From positions 3,472,001-3,536,000 of the forward strand of contig NZ_CP071597.1 in assembly GCF_017357405.1 (NCBI RefSeq): DNA of 64,000 nt, written 5' to 3'. A model generated the notes under the pieces. The model saw nothing but the letters and a program-made list of their open reading frames with translations, had not been told where the DNA came from and ran no database searches. Shown in pieces: positions 34,142 through 42,936 of the stretch. The translations under genes and the position numbers were made by a program. The stretch is from Halomontanus rarus. GTDB lineage: Archaea; Halobacteriota; Halobacteria; Halobacteriales; Natrialbaceae. Each line of letters starts with the position of its first letter. Position 1 is the stretch's first letter.

Positions 34142-34864
34142 GTGGCCGAGTCAAGAAATGCGGACGACGAATCGGTAACCGGGGTCGTCGAAGTCGAGTT
34201 TTCGCTCTCGGACCCATCGTACCCCTTCGTCGGTCTCTCGAGGGCCGAGCAGTGTCGGTTCGAACTCGCCGAGATGATCCCGAGAGCCGACGGGCAGTAC
34301 GCGGAGTTCTTCACGATCACCGGTCTCGAACCGGCCGAAATCCTCGATCGGACGGCGGATAACGACAGCGTCGAAGTCGAACTCCTCGAGGCGTACGACG
34401 ACGGAGGACTGTTCGAACTCTTCGTCGGAGACCACTGCCCTGCGGTGCGACTGGCGGAGCTGGGTGCGCTTCCGCGTACGGTTCGGGGGATCGACGGTCA
34501 CGGGTACATCACCGTCGAAGTCCCCGCACGAGAGGATCCGTCGACGATCGTAGAGACGTTTCTCGAGGAGTATCCGTCGGCGGCGGTGACGGCCAAGCGC
34601 CAACGAGACCGCGCTACGCCGCGATTCGGTGAGTCCGCGTTCCGACAGGACGTTCGAGACTCGCTGACGGACCGACAGTGGCACGTGATCCGGACCGCCT
34701 ACGAGGCCGGGTACTACGAGTGGCCGCGGGAGTGTACGGGCGCTGACGTCGCGGCGGAACTCGGCATTACCTCGGCGACGTTTTCACAGCACATCCATTC
34801 GGCCGAGCGAAAACTCCTCACGATGCTGTTTACCGACGATCGGGAGGAAAGCGATCGAGCGTAG
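34142..34864 (+). CDS. Bacterio-opsin activator-type HTH-10 transcription regulator
   Basis: A 240-residue soluble regulator. The C-terminal part (about residues 175-235) is the HTH-10 domain: SLTDRQWHVIRTAYEAGYYE, then GADVAAELGITSATFSQHIH and RKLLTMLF. This domain is typical of the Bat/bacterio-opsin-activator family that is expanded in haloarchaea. The N-terminal 170 residues form the usual alpha-beta sensory-like module (VEFSLSDPSYPFVGLSR, FTITGLEPAEIL, YITVEVPAREDPS). GTG 34142 is used. No partner gene is adjacent and the ligand and targets are unknown. Confidence 0.9.
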   Translation: MAESRNADDESVTGVVEVEFSLSDPSYPFVGLSRAEQCRFELAEMIPRADGQYAEFFTITGLEPAEILDRTADNDSVEVELLEAYDDGGLFELFVGDHCPAVRLAELGALPRTVRGIDGHGYITVEVPAREDPSTIVETFLEEYPSAAVTAKRQRDRATPRFGESAFRQDVRDSLTDRQWHVIRTAYEAGYYEWPRECTGADVAAELGITSATFSQHIHSAERKLLTMLFTDDREESDRA

Positions 34865-34921
34865 GCGCCGACACTCGTCTCGTCGGGTCCGGCGACCGTG
34901 GTCTACAGAGCGCGGACGCCC

Positions 34922-35332
34922 TCACTCGTTCTCGAACTCGTCGGTCCCGTTCTCGTTCCCGCCGTTTACGTCTCCTTCGACCGCATTATCGGCGACACTG
35001 ACACTGGCCTCGTGAGGAGTTACCCCGACGCGCCCGTCGTCCGTGACGACCACCGCGCAGCCTTCGTATCGGAACGCCACTCGAGAGAACCCGGCCCGCG
35101 CCGAGGTGTTTCGGTCACCGGCCGTAATCAGTCGATCCAGCGCGTCCGGGTCGACGACCGACCGAAGCGGTTGGAGTTCGATCGGTTGCGTCCCCTTCAC
35201 TGCCGCGACGGCTCTGACGACCGCGTTGCACACCGTCTCATCTACCGACTCGTCTCGAGCCGTCTCGAACGTCCCGACCGCCCGGTCGTCTCGTTTCTCG
35301 TCTCGTCTCGAGAATTCGTCGTTTCGTCTCAT
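34922..35332 (-). CDS. HalOD1-domain protein, 136 residues
   Basis: A stand-alone haloarchaeal output domain 1 protein. The domain spans roughly residues 30-115: VVRAVAAVKGTQPIELQPL, then VVDPDALDRLITAGDR and VAFRYEGCAVVVTDDGRVGV. HalOD1 is common at the C-terminus of haloarchaeal response regulators and also occurs alone; its mechanism is not known. The C-terminal 25 residues are an acidic Asn/Glu tail. ATG 35332 is chosen over one 17 codons upstream because it leaves only a short charged lead-in. A second single-domain copy is at 38711. Confidence 0.82.
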   Translation of the reverse strand: MRRNDEFSRRDEKRDDRAVGTFETARDESVDETVCNAVVRAVAAVKGTQPIELQPLRSVVDPDALDRLITAGDRNTSARAGFSRVAFRYEGCAVVVTDDGRVGVTPHEASVSVADNAVEGDVNGGNENGTDEFENE

Positions 35333-35475
35333 ATCTCCCTCCAGAACCGTCGAAGGTGCCTTTCCTTCGACCGAACAGCACATAGTCTCACTACCTTCAG
35401 TTCGAGGTGTCGGGGTTGGGCTCGTCGCCGACTGCCGTCGTTTCGTCTGTTCATCGAACCGCTCGGTTTCGCCGG

Positions 35476-36066
35476 TCAGCGTTCGGAGTCGTCTTCGCGT
35501 TCGTCGTCGAACCCGAATCCGAACCCGCGTTCGGCCGGCCAGTAGTCGTGGACGTCGATCGGTTCGGACGCTCGATCCGTCGACTCCGCGCCGTAGGTGT
35601 AGGGTTGCCCGTTTTCGTCTTCGCAGACGCGCGCCTCGAGGTACGACTGGGCCGCGCGTCGCGAGAGGATTCCCATTTCGACGATGTCGGCCAGTGCGGT
35701 CTTCGTCGCGCGGAACCAGGTTCTGAGCGCCAGATCGTCGCTTCCGGGTTCGGCTCTGACGATCGCACCGCGGCCCTCCTCGCGGCCGTCACCCCACTCG
35801 AGCCAGCAGACGCGGTAGGTCGTCACCGCGAAGTCCTCGGCGACGAGGTAGAGCGCCTCGTGGACGCACGGGTCGAGGTAGTTCGAGAGGACGCGCTCGA
35901 GGGAGACGGCGTCGGCGAGCAGGTCCGAGTCGACCGTTCCGCGAGCCAGCGGCGTCTCCCGTGTCAGTGACGTCGCCAGCGCGAGCTCGTCGCCGCCCCA
36001 GTGGCTGTACCGAAGGTCGTAGAGGCGATCCGGTCGCTCGTAGGCGACGAGTGCTCTATGTCCCAT
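35476..36066 (-). CDS. DUF6735-like haloarchaeal protein
   Basis: A 196-residue soluble protein. It starts MGHRALVAYERPDRLYDLRY followed by SHWGGDEL, a pattern I associate with haloarchaeal DUF6735 proteins. The middle holds YLVAEDFAVTTYRVCWLEW and the end is an acidic, Gly/Phe-rich tail. ATG 36066 is chosen because the family begins at this Met and the longer frame upstream is arginine-rich. The domain name is from memory and moderately sure; function is unknown. Nearby HalOD1 genes on either side may reflect a signalling neighbourhood, but no direct link is visible. Confidence 0.75.
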   Translation of the reverse strand: MGHRALVAYERPDRLYDLRYSHWGGDELALATSLTRETPLARGTVDSDLLADAVSLERVLSNYLDPCVHEALYLVAEDFAVTTYRVCWLEWGDGREEGRGAIVRAEPGSDDLALRTWFRATKTALADIVEMGILSRRAAQSYLEARVCEDENGQPYTYGAESTDRASEPIDVHDYWPAERGFGFGFDDEREDDSER

Positions 36067-36341
36067 CGTCACGATCACCGGTCGTAGCCCCCGAACGGTC
36101 GTCGACTGTCGGTTCTGCTGTGGCGTCGAATTCCGTGTCGGGCCACGTTCGAAATCCGAGCGGGATCCCGGTGGCGATCTCGTCACCTCGCAAGTGATCG
36201 TCCATGTGTCGGGTGTGGCCGCGTGTTCACACTTGAACTTGCGGAGGGGTCGTCCGGATCGCTCGAGGGACCGACGCGGATGCCGCCGCTCGATGAGACG
36301 GGCGAAACGACGAAAAGGATCGAACGCGTCGGTTCGACCGA

Positions 36342-36995
36342 ATGCGATACGACGCAGTCGTCTTCGACAACGACGGCGTACTGACGACGCCGACCGACCA
36401 CGAGGCGCTCCGGCGGGCGATCTACACCGCCTTCGACGAGGTCGGCGTCTCGAGTCCGGCCGACGACCACGTCGACACACTGTTGAGTCCGACCGTCGAC
36501 GCGCTTCGCGAGATCGCCGAGGGCCACGGCGTCGAGGCGACGGCGCTCTGGGAGGCCCGCGAGCGCGCGGCGATCGCGGTGCAGGCCGAGGAGATCCGCG
36601 CCGGCCGCAAGACGCTGTACGACGACGTCGACTCGCTCGAGTCGCTGCCGGTCCCACGGGCGATCGTGAGCAACAATCAACACGAAACCATCGAGACGAT
36701 CGTCGACCACTTCGGCCTCGACGAGTACGGGTTCGACCCGTGGTACGGCCGCGAGCCGACCGTCGACGGGATCGAACGGAAGAAGCCGACGCCCTACTAC
36801 CTCGAGCGCGCGATCGACGAGATGGGCGTCGAGAATCCCCTCTACGTGGGCGACAGTCGCGTGGACATCACGGCTGCCAACGCTTGCGGGATCGACTCGG
36901 CGTACGTTCACCGGCCCCACCGCGAGGGGTACGAGTTGCCCGAGCGCCCGACCCACGAACTCGAGTCGCTCGAGGATCTGCGGACGCTTCTCTGA
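36342..36995 (+). CDS. HAD-superfamily hydrolase (phosphoglycolate phosphatase-like subfamily)
   Basis: A 217-residue HAD protein with all four motifs: VVFDNDGVLTTP at residues 6-17 (nucleophile Asp9 and Asp11), IVSNNQHET (motif II Ser), KKPTPYYLERA (motif III Lys), and YVGDSRVDITAANA (motif IV). The helical cap between motifs I and II is of the C1 type found in phosphoglycolate phosphatase and beta-phosphoglucomutase relatives. The substrate is not determinable. It is convergent with the SRPBCC gene, 34 bases between 3' ends. Confidence 0.87.
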   Translation: MRYDAVVFDNDGVLTTPTDHEALRRAIYTAFDEVGVSSPADDHVDTLLSPTVDALREIAEGHGVEATALWEARERAAIAVQAEEIRAGRKTLYDDVDSLESLPVPRAIVSNNQHETIETIVDHFGLDEYGFDPWYGREPTVDGIERKKPTPYYLERAIDEMGVENPLYVGDSRVDITAANACGIDSAYVHRPHREGYELPERPTHELESLEDLRTLL

Positions 36996-37029
36996 GACTC
37001 CCGCTCTCTCTCTCACCGTCGCCGTACTC

Positions 37030-37476
37030 TCACGCCGGAACGTTCGCTTCCTCGGCGCGCGCCTTGATCGCGGCGTTCATCGCGTCGAACCCGGCCCTGA
37101 TGCTCCCCCGATCGAGCAGTATCGGGACGAGCGCCCCCCGGAACGTCTCCCGCTGGAGCAGCCGCGTTCGCGCTCCCCCCTCGCCGATCGGCTCGAGGTG
37201 GAACTCGTGGTAGCCGTCGAAGACGAAGGGGATGCCAAGACGACCGAGCCAGGCGAAGCGTTCGTTGGGCTCGGCGGCGACGACCTCGGGTTCGAAGGTC
37301 ATTCCCCGCGAACCCGGCGGCTCGATGCGGACCCGGAGCGCTTCGCCCTCGATCGGCGTGCCTTCGATCGCGGTGACGAACGGGTTCCACTCCGGATAGG
37401 AATCGAACTCGAGGAGGATCCGCCAGACGACCGCCGGCGGCGCGTCGATCTCCACGAAGCGCTCGATCTGCTCCAT
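37030..37476 (-). CDS. SRPBCC (START-like) domain protein
   Basis: A 148-residue single-domain protein of the polyketide cyclase/START-like superfamily. It starts with the typical ERFVEIDAPPAVVWRILLEF, then SYPEWNPFVTAIEG, with a beta sheet region around FEPEVVAAEPNERFAWLG and a long C-terminal helix (GFDAMNAAIKARAEE). Such proteins bind hydrophobic ligands in a central cavity. ATG 37476 is chosen because the fold begins at that Met. The divergent neighbour is the Azf-like dehydrogenase gene, about 200 bases away. Confidence 0.85.
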   Translation of the reverse strand: MEQIERFVEIDAPPAVVWRILLEFDSYPEWNPFVTAIEGTPIEGEALRVRIEPPGSRGMTFEPEVVAAEPNERFAWLGRLGIPFVFDGYHEFHLEPIGEGGARTRLLQRETFRGALVPILLDRGSIRAGFDAMNAAIKARAEEANVPA

Positions 37477-37677
37477 AGGTGGGGTATCAGACTCGAGGCG
37501 TATGCCAGTATCGGTCGTTTCCGGTCGTGAGTCGCGTCTCGAGACGATCAGCGCTGTTTCGCTGCCGGTTCGATTGTGCGACACTCGTGGTTCCTCTCCT
37601 CCTCTCTCCTATCCCGGTCGCTGACGCCGTCAATTGCACGCACGACCTATTTCGGTCGTCTCGTGGTGTCTCGCGGT

Positions 37678-38463
37678 ATGACGAACATCGACATCGCGAT
37701 CACCGGGGCTGCCGGTCGGGTCGGCCGGGAGGCGATCGAGGCGTTTCCCGACGACCACGAACTCACGCCGTTCACCCACAGCGAGCACGAGGACCTCGAG
37801 AGCGAAATCCTGGAGATCGAAGATCGGGACGCGTTCCGCGAGGCCCTCGAGGGACAGGACGTCCTGATCCACCTCGCGGCCAATCCGTCGCCGGAAGCCG
37901 ACTGGGACGACCTGTCGGGGCCGAACGTCGAGGGGGTCTACAACGCCTTCGAGGCGGCCCGCGAGAACGACCTCCGACGAGTCGTCTACGCGAGTTCGAA
38001 CCACGCGGTCAACATGCCGAACGTGGCCTCGCCGATCCGCCCGGAGTCGACCCAGGGGCGACCGACGGCGATCCGTCCGTCCGATCGAACCCGTCCGGAC
38101 AGCTACTACGGCATTACGAAGGTTTTCGGCGAGGCTGTAGGCAGTTACTACGCGGATCGCCACGGCCTCGAGGTGGTGAACCTGCGGATCGGCTGGCTCC
38201 TGTCCGAGGACGAACTCGAGGAGAAGATCGACGAGCGCGACGGTGCGGGCGAACGGTACGCTCGCGCGATGTGGCTCAGCCCCGAGGACTGCCGGCGACT
38301 GATCAACGCCGCGGCGACGGAACCGCTCGAGGGAACGTTCGTGACCGCCCACGGCGTCTCGGACAACAGCGACCGATTCCTCTCGCTGACGGAGACGACG
38401 CTCGGGATCGACTACCGGCCGCAGGATAACTCGGCGCGGGTGCTCGACGAGGAGGGCGAGTAA
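37678..38463 (+). CDS. NAD-dependent epimerase/dehydrogenase, Azf (glucose-6-phosphate dehydrogenase)-like
   Basis: A 261-residue extended short-chain dehydrogenase. The NAD loop is ITGAAGRVGREAIEAF at the N-terminus. The catalytic Tyr and Lys are in SYYGITKVFGEA, with SSNHAVNM upstream. Family resemblance is to haloarchaeal Azf, the NAD-dependent glucose-6-phosphate dehydrogenase of the oxidative pentose phosphate pathway, and to uronate dehydrogenases; paralogues are common, so substrate is uncertain. ATG 37678 is preferred because the Rossmann strand begins seven residues in. There is no operon partner. Confidence 0.85.
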   Translation: MTNIDIAITGAAGRVGREAIEAFPDDHELTPFTHSEHEDLESEILEIEDRDAFREALEGQDVLIHLAANPSPEADWDDLSGPNVEGVYNAFEAARENDLRRVVYASSNHAVNMPNVASPIRPESTQGRPTAIRPSDRTRPDSYYGITKVFGEAVGSYYADRHGLEVVNLRIGWLLSEDELEEKIDERDGAGERYARAMWLSPEDCRRLINAAATEPLEGTFVTAHGVSDNSDRFLSLTETTLGIDYRPQDNSARVLDEEGE

Positions 38464-38710
38464 CGGCTCGTCGATTCGAAAATCGAGTCCGCGCAAGCGC
38501 GGTGCTCCGTCGGGGGAAGGAAAGGGGAGGGGAGGAGAGGAAGTCAGCACCTCGAGCGTTCTCGAGTGGGTCGCCCGGACGAGCCCCCGTCCTTCACGTC
38601 GGCTGAACAGTGTTGAATTCGGTTATATTCGAGTTGAAAGTCGGCTAAGTGGTCGAAATTCGGGTTGAACGTCGCCGGTGAATTTACATTACCTAATGTG
38701 GCTGTCGAAT

Positions 38711-38980
38711 ATGAGTTACCCGGCACCCTCCCGAGAAGTCGTCGAAAAAACCGCCACACTGGAAGGAGTTGCACCGACGGATCTCGCACCGCCGAATTAC
38801 GACGTGCTCAACGACGTGATCGATCCGGAGGCACTCGACGCTCTCTGTCGATCGAACGATCGAACCCCGGTCCCGACCCCGATCGAAGTGGCGTTCGTGT
38901 TCAACGGCTATCGGGTGACCGTCAGGAACGATGGATCGGTCACCGTTCGGGGCCGCCCGATCAGCGGGCGCACTCGTTGA
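38711..38980 (+). CDS. HalOD1-domain protein, 89 residues
   Basis: A short single-domain HalOD1 protein: LEGVAPTDLAPPNYDVLND, VIDPEALDALCRSNDRTP, and IEVAFVFNGYRVTVRNDGSVTV match the layout of the HalOD1 protein encoded at 34922-35332. Two in-frame upstream ATGs (38678, 38699) exist; ATG 38711 gives the most family-like start and follows a hydrophobic, non-conserved lead-in. It stands alone between the Azf-like gene and a 43-residue zinc-ribbon gene. The function of the domain is unknown. Confidence 0.8.
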   Translation: MSYPAPSREVVEKTATLEGVAPTDLAPPNYDVLNDVIDPEALDALCRSNDRTPVPTPIEVAFVFNGYRVTVRNDGSVTVRGRPISGRTR

Positions 38981-39279
38981 GAACCGTATTGGCCTCGAGA
39001 CCCGTCGTCACGGCCGATCGGCCGAGTACCGACCACGTCGACCGGTCGGCAGGCTTTCGACTCCCGTCTACGTCCTCGCATCGAGTTCACTCGGATCGCT
39101 CGTCGACCGTTTCCCCGGCGACGTTGCGTAGCGATGCTCGAGCGCAGTGATTTGGGACGGTTCGAGGCGTCTCGCCGCGTTCGCCGTCTCGAGTCCAGAC
39201 GGGAACTCGACGACACTCGGGTCGACTCGGCGCTCGATACGACCACGAAGTTAATGATAATCGATGACTAAGCGTTCGT

Positions 39280-39411
39280 ATGGCATCGAAAGCGAAACGG
39301 CCGTGTCCGAACTGCGGGACCGAGGACGTCTGGCTCGAGGAACAGGCGAGACGCCTCGAGTACGGTTGTAACCTGTGTAACCACCAGTGGGCGGTCGGGA
39401 AGGCGACCTGA
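39280..39411 (+). CDS. 43-residue zinc-ribbon microprotein
   Basis: A very small protein with two CxxC pairs: RPCPNCGTEDVWLEEQAR near the start and YGCNLCNHQWAVG near the end, 19 residues apart, the spacing of a rubredoxin-knuckle zinc ribbon similar to TFIIS/RpoM-type ribbons. ATG 39280 is preceded by GTTAATGATAAT, an AT-rich element about 28 bases upstream that could be the TATA box, and the start would be leaderless. Many haloarchaea encode zinc-finger microproteins of this size that affect adhesion or regulation; any such role here is inference. Confidence 0.75.
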   Translation: MASKAKRPCPNCGTEDVWLEEQARRLEYGCNLCNHQWAVGKAT

Positions 39412-39433
39412 ACGGGGACGCTGGACGGAACGA

Positions 39434-40447
39434 TCAATCGTCCGCGTTCGCGCCGGCGGGCGAGAGCGCTGCGGGCGGCTCGCCCGGCAGGTCGTCGCGG
39501 TCGTGGGGCGCGTCGAACGCGAGGTCCGGGCCGCGGGCGACGATTCCGTGAGGGTTCACGTCCGGGTGCGTCGTGTAGTAGTGTTCTTTGATGTGGGCCA
39601 TGTTCACCGTCTCCGCGACGCCCGGTGTTTGATACAGATCACGCAGGTACGGCCAGAGGTTCTCGTACTCGCGGACGTACTGGACGTTACACATGAAGTG
39701 CGTGTGGTAGACGTTATCGAACCGAACGAGGGTGGTGAACAGACAGACGTCGGCCTCGGTCAGGCGATCTCCCGCCAGGTATCGTTGCTCGCCCAACACC
39801 TCGTCCCAGTGATCTAACGCGCCGAAGAGGTCGTCGACCGCCTCGTCGTAGGGTTCCTGTTTCGTCGCGAACCCCGCCCGGTAGACGCCGTTGTTGATCG
39901 GTTCGTAGATCTCGTCGATGATCCGATCGACGTCCTCGCGGTATCCCTCCGGGTAGAGGTCGACGTCCCGCGTCGCAATTTCGTCGAACTCGGTGTCCAG
40001 CATCCGGATGATCTCCTCGGACTCGTTGTTGACGATGGTGTCTTCCTCCGTATCCCAGAGGACGGGCACCGTCACCCGACAGGTCGCGTCCGGGTCCGCG
40101 CGCACGTAGAGTTCTCGCAGGTAGTCGGCGTCGTGGACGTGATCCGGCGTACAGGCCTCCTTCTCGGGCGTGAACTGCCAGCCGCCTTCGGCGCGATAGG
40201 GGTCGACGACCGACACCGAGATGGCGTCCTCGAGTCCCGTCAGCGCTCGTACGACCAGCGTGCGGTGGGCCCACGGGCACGCGGCGGAGACGTAGAGGTG
40301 GTACCGACCCGCCTCGGGCTGGAAACGCGCGTCCGGATCGTCGCGGATCTCGTTTCTGAAGGTCGTCTCCCCGCGCTGGAACGACCCGTCGTCGTCGGTC
40401 AATTCGTGTGCATCCGTCCGCCACTCGCCGTCGACGAGCATGTTCAT
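39434..40447 (-). CDS. Glutathionyl-hydroquinone reductase-like (Xi-class GST) protein
   Basis: A 337-residue two-domain GST-fold protein. The thioredoxin-like N-terminal domain has the catalytic cysteine in SAACPWAHRTLVVRAL (Cys57). The C-terminal all-helical domain includes NNGVYRAGFATKQEPYDEAV, then RYLAGDRLTEADVCLFTTLV and PDVNPHGIVARGPD, all typical of S-glutathionyl-(chloro)hydroquinone reductases. Haloarchaea make gamma-glutamylcysteine, so the substrate is probably a quinone conjugate of that thiol; this is inference. Met1 or Met3 may be the start. It is convergent with the zinc-ribbon gene. Confidence 0.88.
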   Translation of the reverse strand: MNMLVDGEWRTDAHELTDDDGSFQRGETTFRNEIRDDPDARFQPEAGRYHLYVSAACPWAHRTLVVRALTGLEDAISVSVVDPYRAEGGWQFTPEKEACTPDHVHDADYLRELYVRADPDATCRVTVPVLWDTEEDTIVNNESEEIIRMLDTEFDEIATRDVDLYPEGYREDVDRIIDEIYEPINNGVYRAGFATKQEPYDEAVDDLFGALDHWDEVLGEQRYLAGDRLTEADVCLFTTLVRFDNVYHTHFMCNVQYVREYENLWPYLRDLYQTPGVAETVNMAHIKEHYYTTHPDVNPHGIVARGPDLAFDAPHDRDDLPGEPPAALSPAGANADD

Positions 40448-40528
40448 GAACCGAACTTGGGCCGGCAGACGTAAGACCTCTCGGTGACACCGATGTCACT
40501 GGATCGTGTTCGCTCCGCAAACGAGATC

Positions 40529-41563
40529 CTAGCCGAGAGCGACGACCCAGTAGACGGCGACGAACCCGACGAGTGCGACCCCCTCGAGTCGGATCAGCCG
40601 TCGTCCCGTCGCGAGCAGTGCGGTGGCGACAATCGTCAGCACGAGCAGCCAGACGAGGCCGATCACCGCCTCGGTCGAGACGGTCATCGGGCGGATCACG
40701 GCGGCGATCCCGAGGACGCCGAGGAGGTTGAATACGTTCGAGCCGACGACGTTGCCGGCGGCGATACCGACGTCACCCTTGCGGGCGGCGACGAGCGACG
40801 TCGCCAGTTCCGGGACTGAGGTTCCGGCGGCGACGACCGTCATCCCGACGACCCACTGGGAGACGCCGGCGTCCCGTGCCAGACCGGCCGCCGTTTCGAC
40901 GAGCAGTCCGCCACCCACGACGACGAGCGCGAGGCCGACGAGCAGCCTCGGGACGTCGATCCAGTCGACCGGACCCGTAGCGGTGGTCTCGGACTCGAGT
41001 TCTCGAGTCGATTCCAGTTCCTCGTCGGTGACGGCGTCTTTCCCTTCCTCGCCGGTGACGGCACCTCTCCCTTCATCGCCAGTGACGGCGTCTCTCCCTT
41101 CCTCGGCGACCTGACCTCGAGCGGCCACGATCAGTCCACCGAGGTATGTCAGGAGGGCGATACAGAGGAAGACTCCCTCGAGTCGCGTGATCGCGACGTC
41201 CGCGAGAAACACGAGCACGAAGACGGTCGTCACAGCCATCACGACGGCGTCGCGACGGACGAGCGAGTCGGTCGCCCGGAACGGGCGGACGATCGCGACG
41301 CCGCCGAGGATCACGCCGAGGTTGAATACGTTCGAGCCGACGACGTTGCCTATCGAAATGTCCGCTCGGCCCGCGAGTGCGGCCTCGACCGTCACCGCGA
41401 ACTCCGGAGCCGACGTGCCGAATGCGACGACGGTGAGGCCGACGATCAGCGCCGACACGCCGACTGCACTCGCGAGTCGCGATGCCGCCGCGACCAGCCA
41501 GCGAGCGCCGAGCCAGAGTGCGACGATCGAAACGAGCAACGTGGCGACGTCGACGATGACCAT
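40529..41563 (-). CDS. CaCA-family calcium/sodium (cation/proton) antiporter
   Basis: A 344-residue membrane protein with about ten hydrophobic helices and the two inverted alpha-repeats of the family. The first is GTSAPEFAVTVEAAL plus GNVVGSNVFNLGVILGG, the second is GTSVPELATSLVAA plus GNVVGSNVFNLLGVLG. These carry the ion-binding Glu and Asn residues. Between the halves is a cytoplasmic acidic loop with an internal near-repeat (AVTGDEGRG, AVTGEEGKD, AVTDEELES). Exchange of Ca2+ for Na+ across the cytoplasmic membrane is the usual role. It lies 81 bases upstream of the GST-like gene on the same strand. Confidence 0.92.
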   Translation of the reverse strand: MVIVDVATLLVSIVALWLGARWLVAAASRLASAVGVSALIVGLTVVAFGTSAPEFAVTVEAALAGRADISIGNVVGSNVFNLGVILGGVAIVRPFRATDSLVRRDAVVMAVTTVFVLVFLADVAITRLEGVFLCIALLTYLGGLIVAARGQVAEEGRDAVTGDEGRGAVTGEEGKDAVTDEELESTRELESETTATGPVDWIDVPRLLVGLALVVVGGGLLVETAAGLARDAGVSQWVVGMTVVAAGTSVPELATSLVAARKGDVGIAAGNVVGSNVFNLLGVLGIAAVIRPMTVSTEAVIGLVWLLVLTIVATALLATGRRLIRLEGVALVGFVAVYWVVALG

Positions 41564-41760
41564 GGTCTTTGTCTGTCTGTCGTCGCCGACGTGGAAAGGG
41601 ACACCGGACTCGAGGCAGATGTGGACCAGAACGTCGATGTGCGTGTGGGTGTGGATGTGAACGTTGATCTCGACGCGGGTATCGAGACGATCAACGCGGA
41701 ACTCGCGCGACTCGAACGAAGACGCCAGCGCTTATACCGCCGGGGTGACCACCTCGGAGT

Positions 41761-42936
41761 ATGGCCGACGACGGGGGCGACGACGCGACGCACGCGGAGT
41801 CCGGAAACGACGCGGGAACGGCAGACGACGGCGACCGCCACCGCCAGAGCCGCCTCTTTACCGACGACGACGGCACCTTCGACGCCGACCGCGCTCGAGA
41901 CGAATCCCTCCCGGTCGAGGACGGCGAGGTCGTCGACACGGACGAGCTCGCGGAGCACCAGACCTACCTCGAGGGGCGGGGGATCTACGACGAGCGCAAC
42001 GCGGTCAACGACCTCACGGGCAAGGAGTGGAAGTTCGCCACCAAGTCGGTGATCCCCGAGGGGTACCCCCCGGCCGTCCAACACGAGCTGCGAAGCGAAC
42101 ACGGCGGCCAGAAGCCGCCCCGACTCTGCGCGGAGTTGATCGGCCGCTTCAGCAAAGCCGGCGACACCGTCCTCGACCCGTTCGCCGGCGTCGGCGGGAC
42201 GCTCCTTGGTGCGAGTTTCTGCGAACACGAGGGAACCGGGCTCCGCCGCGCGATCGGGTTCGAGCGAACCGCACGCTGGATCGAGATCTACGAGGAGGTT
42301 CTCGAGCGCGAAAACGAGGAGCGACGCGCTCGCGGAGAGCCGCCGCTGGCGACCCAAGACATGCGCCACGGCGACTGCGCCGATCTGATCGAGGATCTCG
42401 ACGAGGACACGGAGATCGACCTCCTCCTGACGGACGTCCCCTACTGGAACATGGACGAACTCGAGCAGACGCGAAACGAGCACGAGACTCGAGCGAGCAA
42501 GCTGGGGGCGTTCGATCCCGACCCCGGTGGCGATGGCGACGAGGGCGGGGACGGGGGCGGGGGCAGAGCTGCGACCGAACCCGACGGCGATTCGGCAGGC
42601 GACACCGCCGAGAACGGCGACGCGGACGACACGACGCAGACGAAAGCCGAGTGGCTCGCGGACATGGCCGAGAAGTTCGCGCGATTCGCGACCGCCGTGA
42701 AACCGGGCGGCTACCTCGTCGTCTTCATCGGCGATATGTACCGCGAGCAATCCTACGAGTTCCTCTCGGCGGACCTCGCTCGAGCGATCGACGACGCCGC
42801 GCCGGTCACGCTGAAGGCGGACCTCGTCTGGTACGATCCCACGAAGGACCTCCACGTCTACGGCTACCCGTTCTCGTTCGTTCCCTCGATGGTCCACCAG
42901 CACGTCCTCGTCTTCCGGACCGACCGCAACGAGTGA
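41761..42936 (+). CDS. SAM-dependent DNA methyltransferase-like protein (solitary)
   Basis: A 391-residue methyltransferase. Motif I is VLDPFAGVGGTLLGA (residues 137-151) and the catalytic motif IV is TDVPYWNMDE (224-233), a variant of the (D/N/S)PP(Y/F) signature of amino-methyltransferases. The order I then IV, with KPPRLCAELI (motif X) before I, fits N4-cytosine or N6-adenine DNA methylases. A 60-residue acidic Gly/Asp insertion follows motif IV. The first 65 residues are an acidic extension. No restriction nuclease is adjacent, so it may be an orphan methylase. An RNA methylase of the Trm11 type is less likely. A start at 41761 follows ATACCGCCGGGGTGACCACC with an SD-like GGGGTGA. Confidence 0.82.
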   Translation: MADDGGDDATHAESGNDAGTADDGDRHRQSRLFTDDDGTFDADRARDESLPVEDGEVVDTDELAEHQTYLEGRGIYDERNAVNDLTGKEWKFATKSVIPEGYPPAVQHELRSEHGGQKPPRLCAELIGRFSKAGDTVLDPFAGVGGTLLGASFCEHEGTGLRRAIGFERTARWIEIYEEVLERENEERRARGEPPLATQDMRHGDCADLIEDLDEDTEIDLLLTDVPYWNMDELEQTRNEHETRASKLGAFDPDPGGDGDEGGDGGGGRAATEPDGDSAGDTAENGDADDTTQTKAEWLADMAEKFARFATAVKPGGYLVVFIGDMYREQSYEFLSADLARAIDDAAPVTLKADLVWYDPTKDLHVYGYPFSFVPSMVHQHVLVFRTDRNE

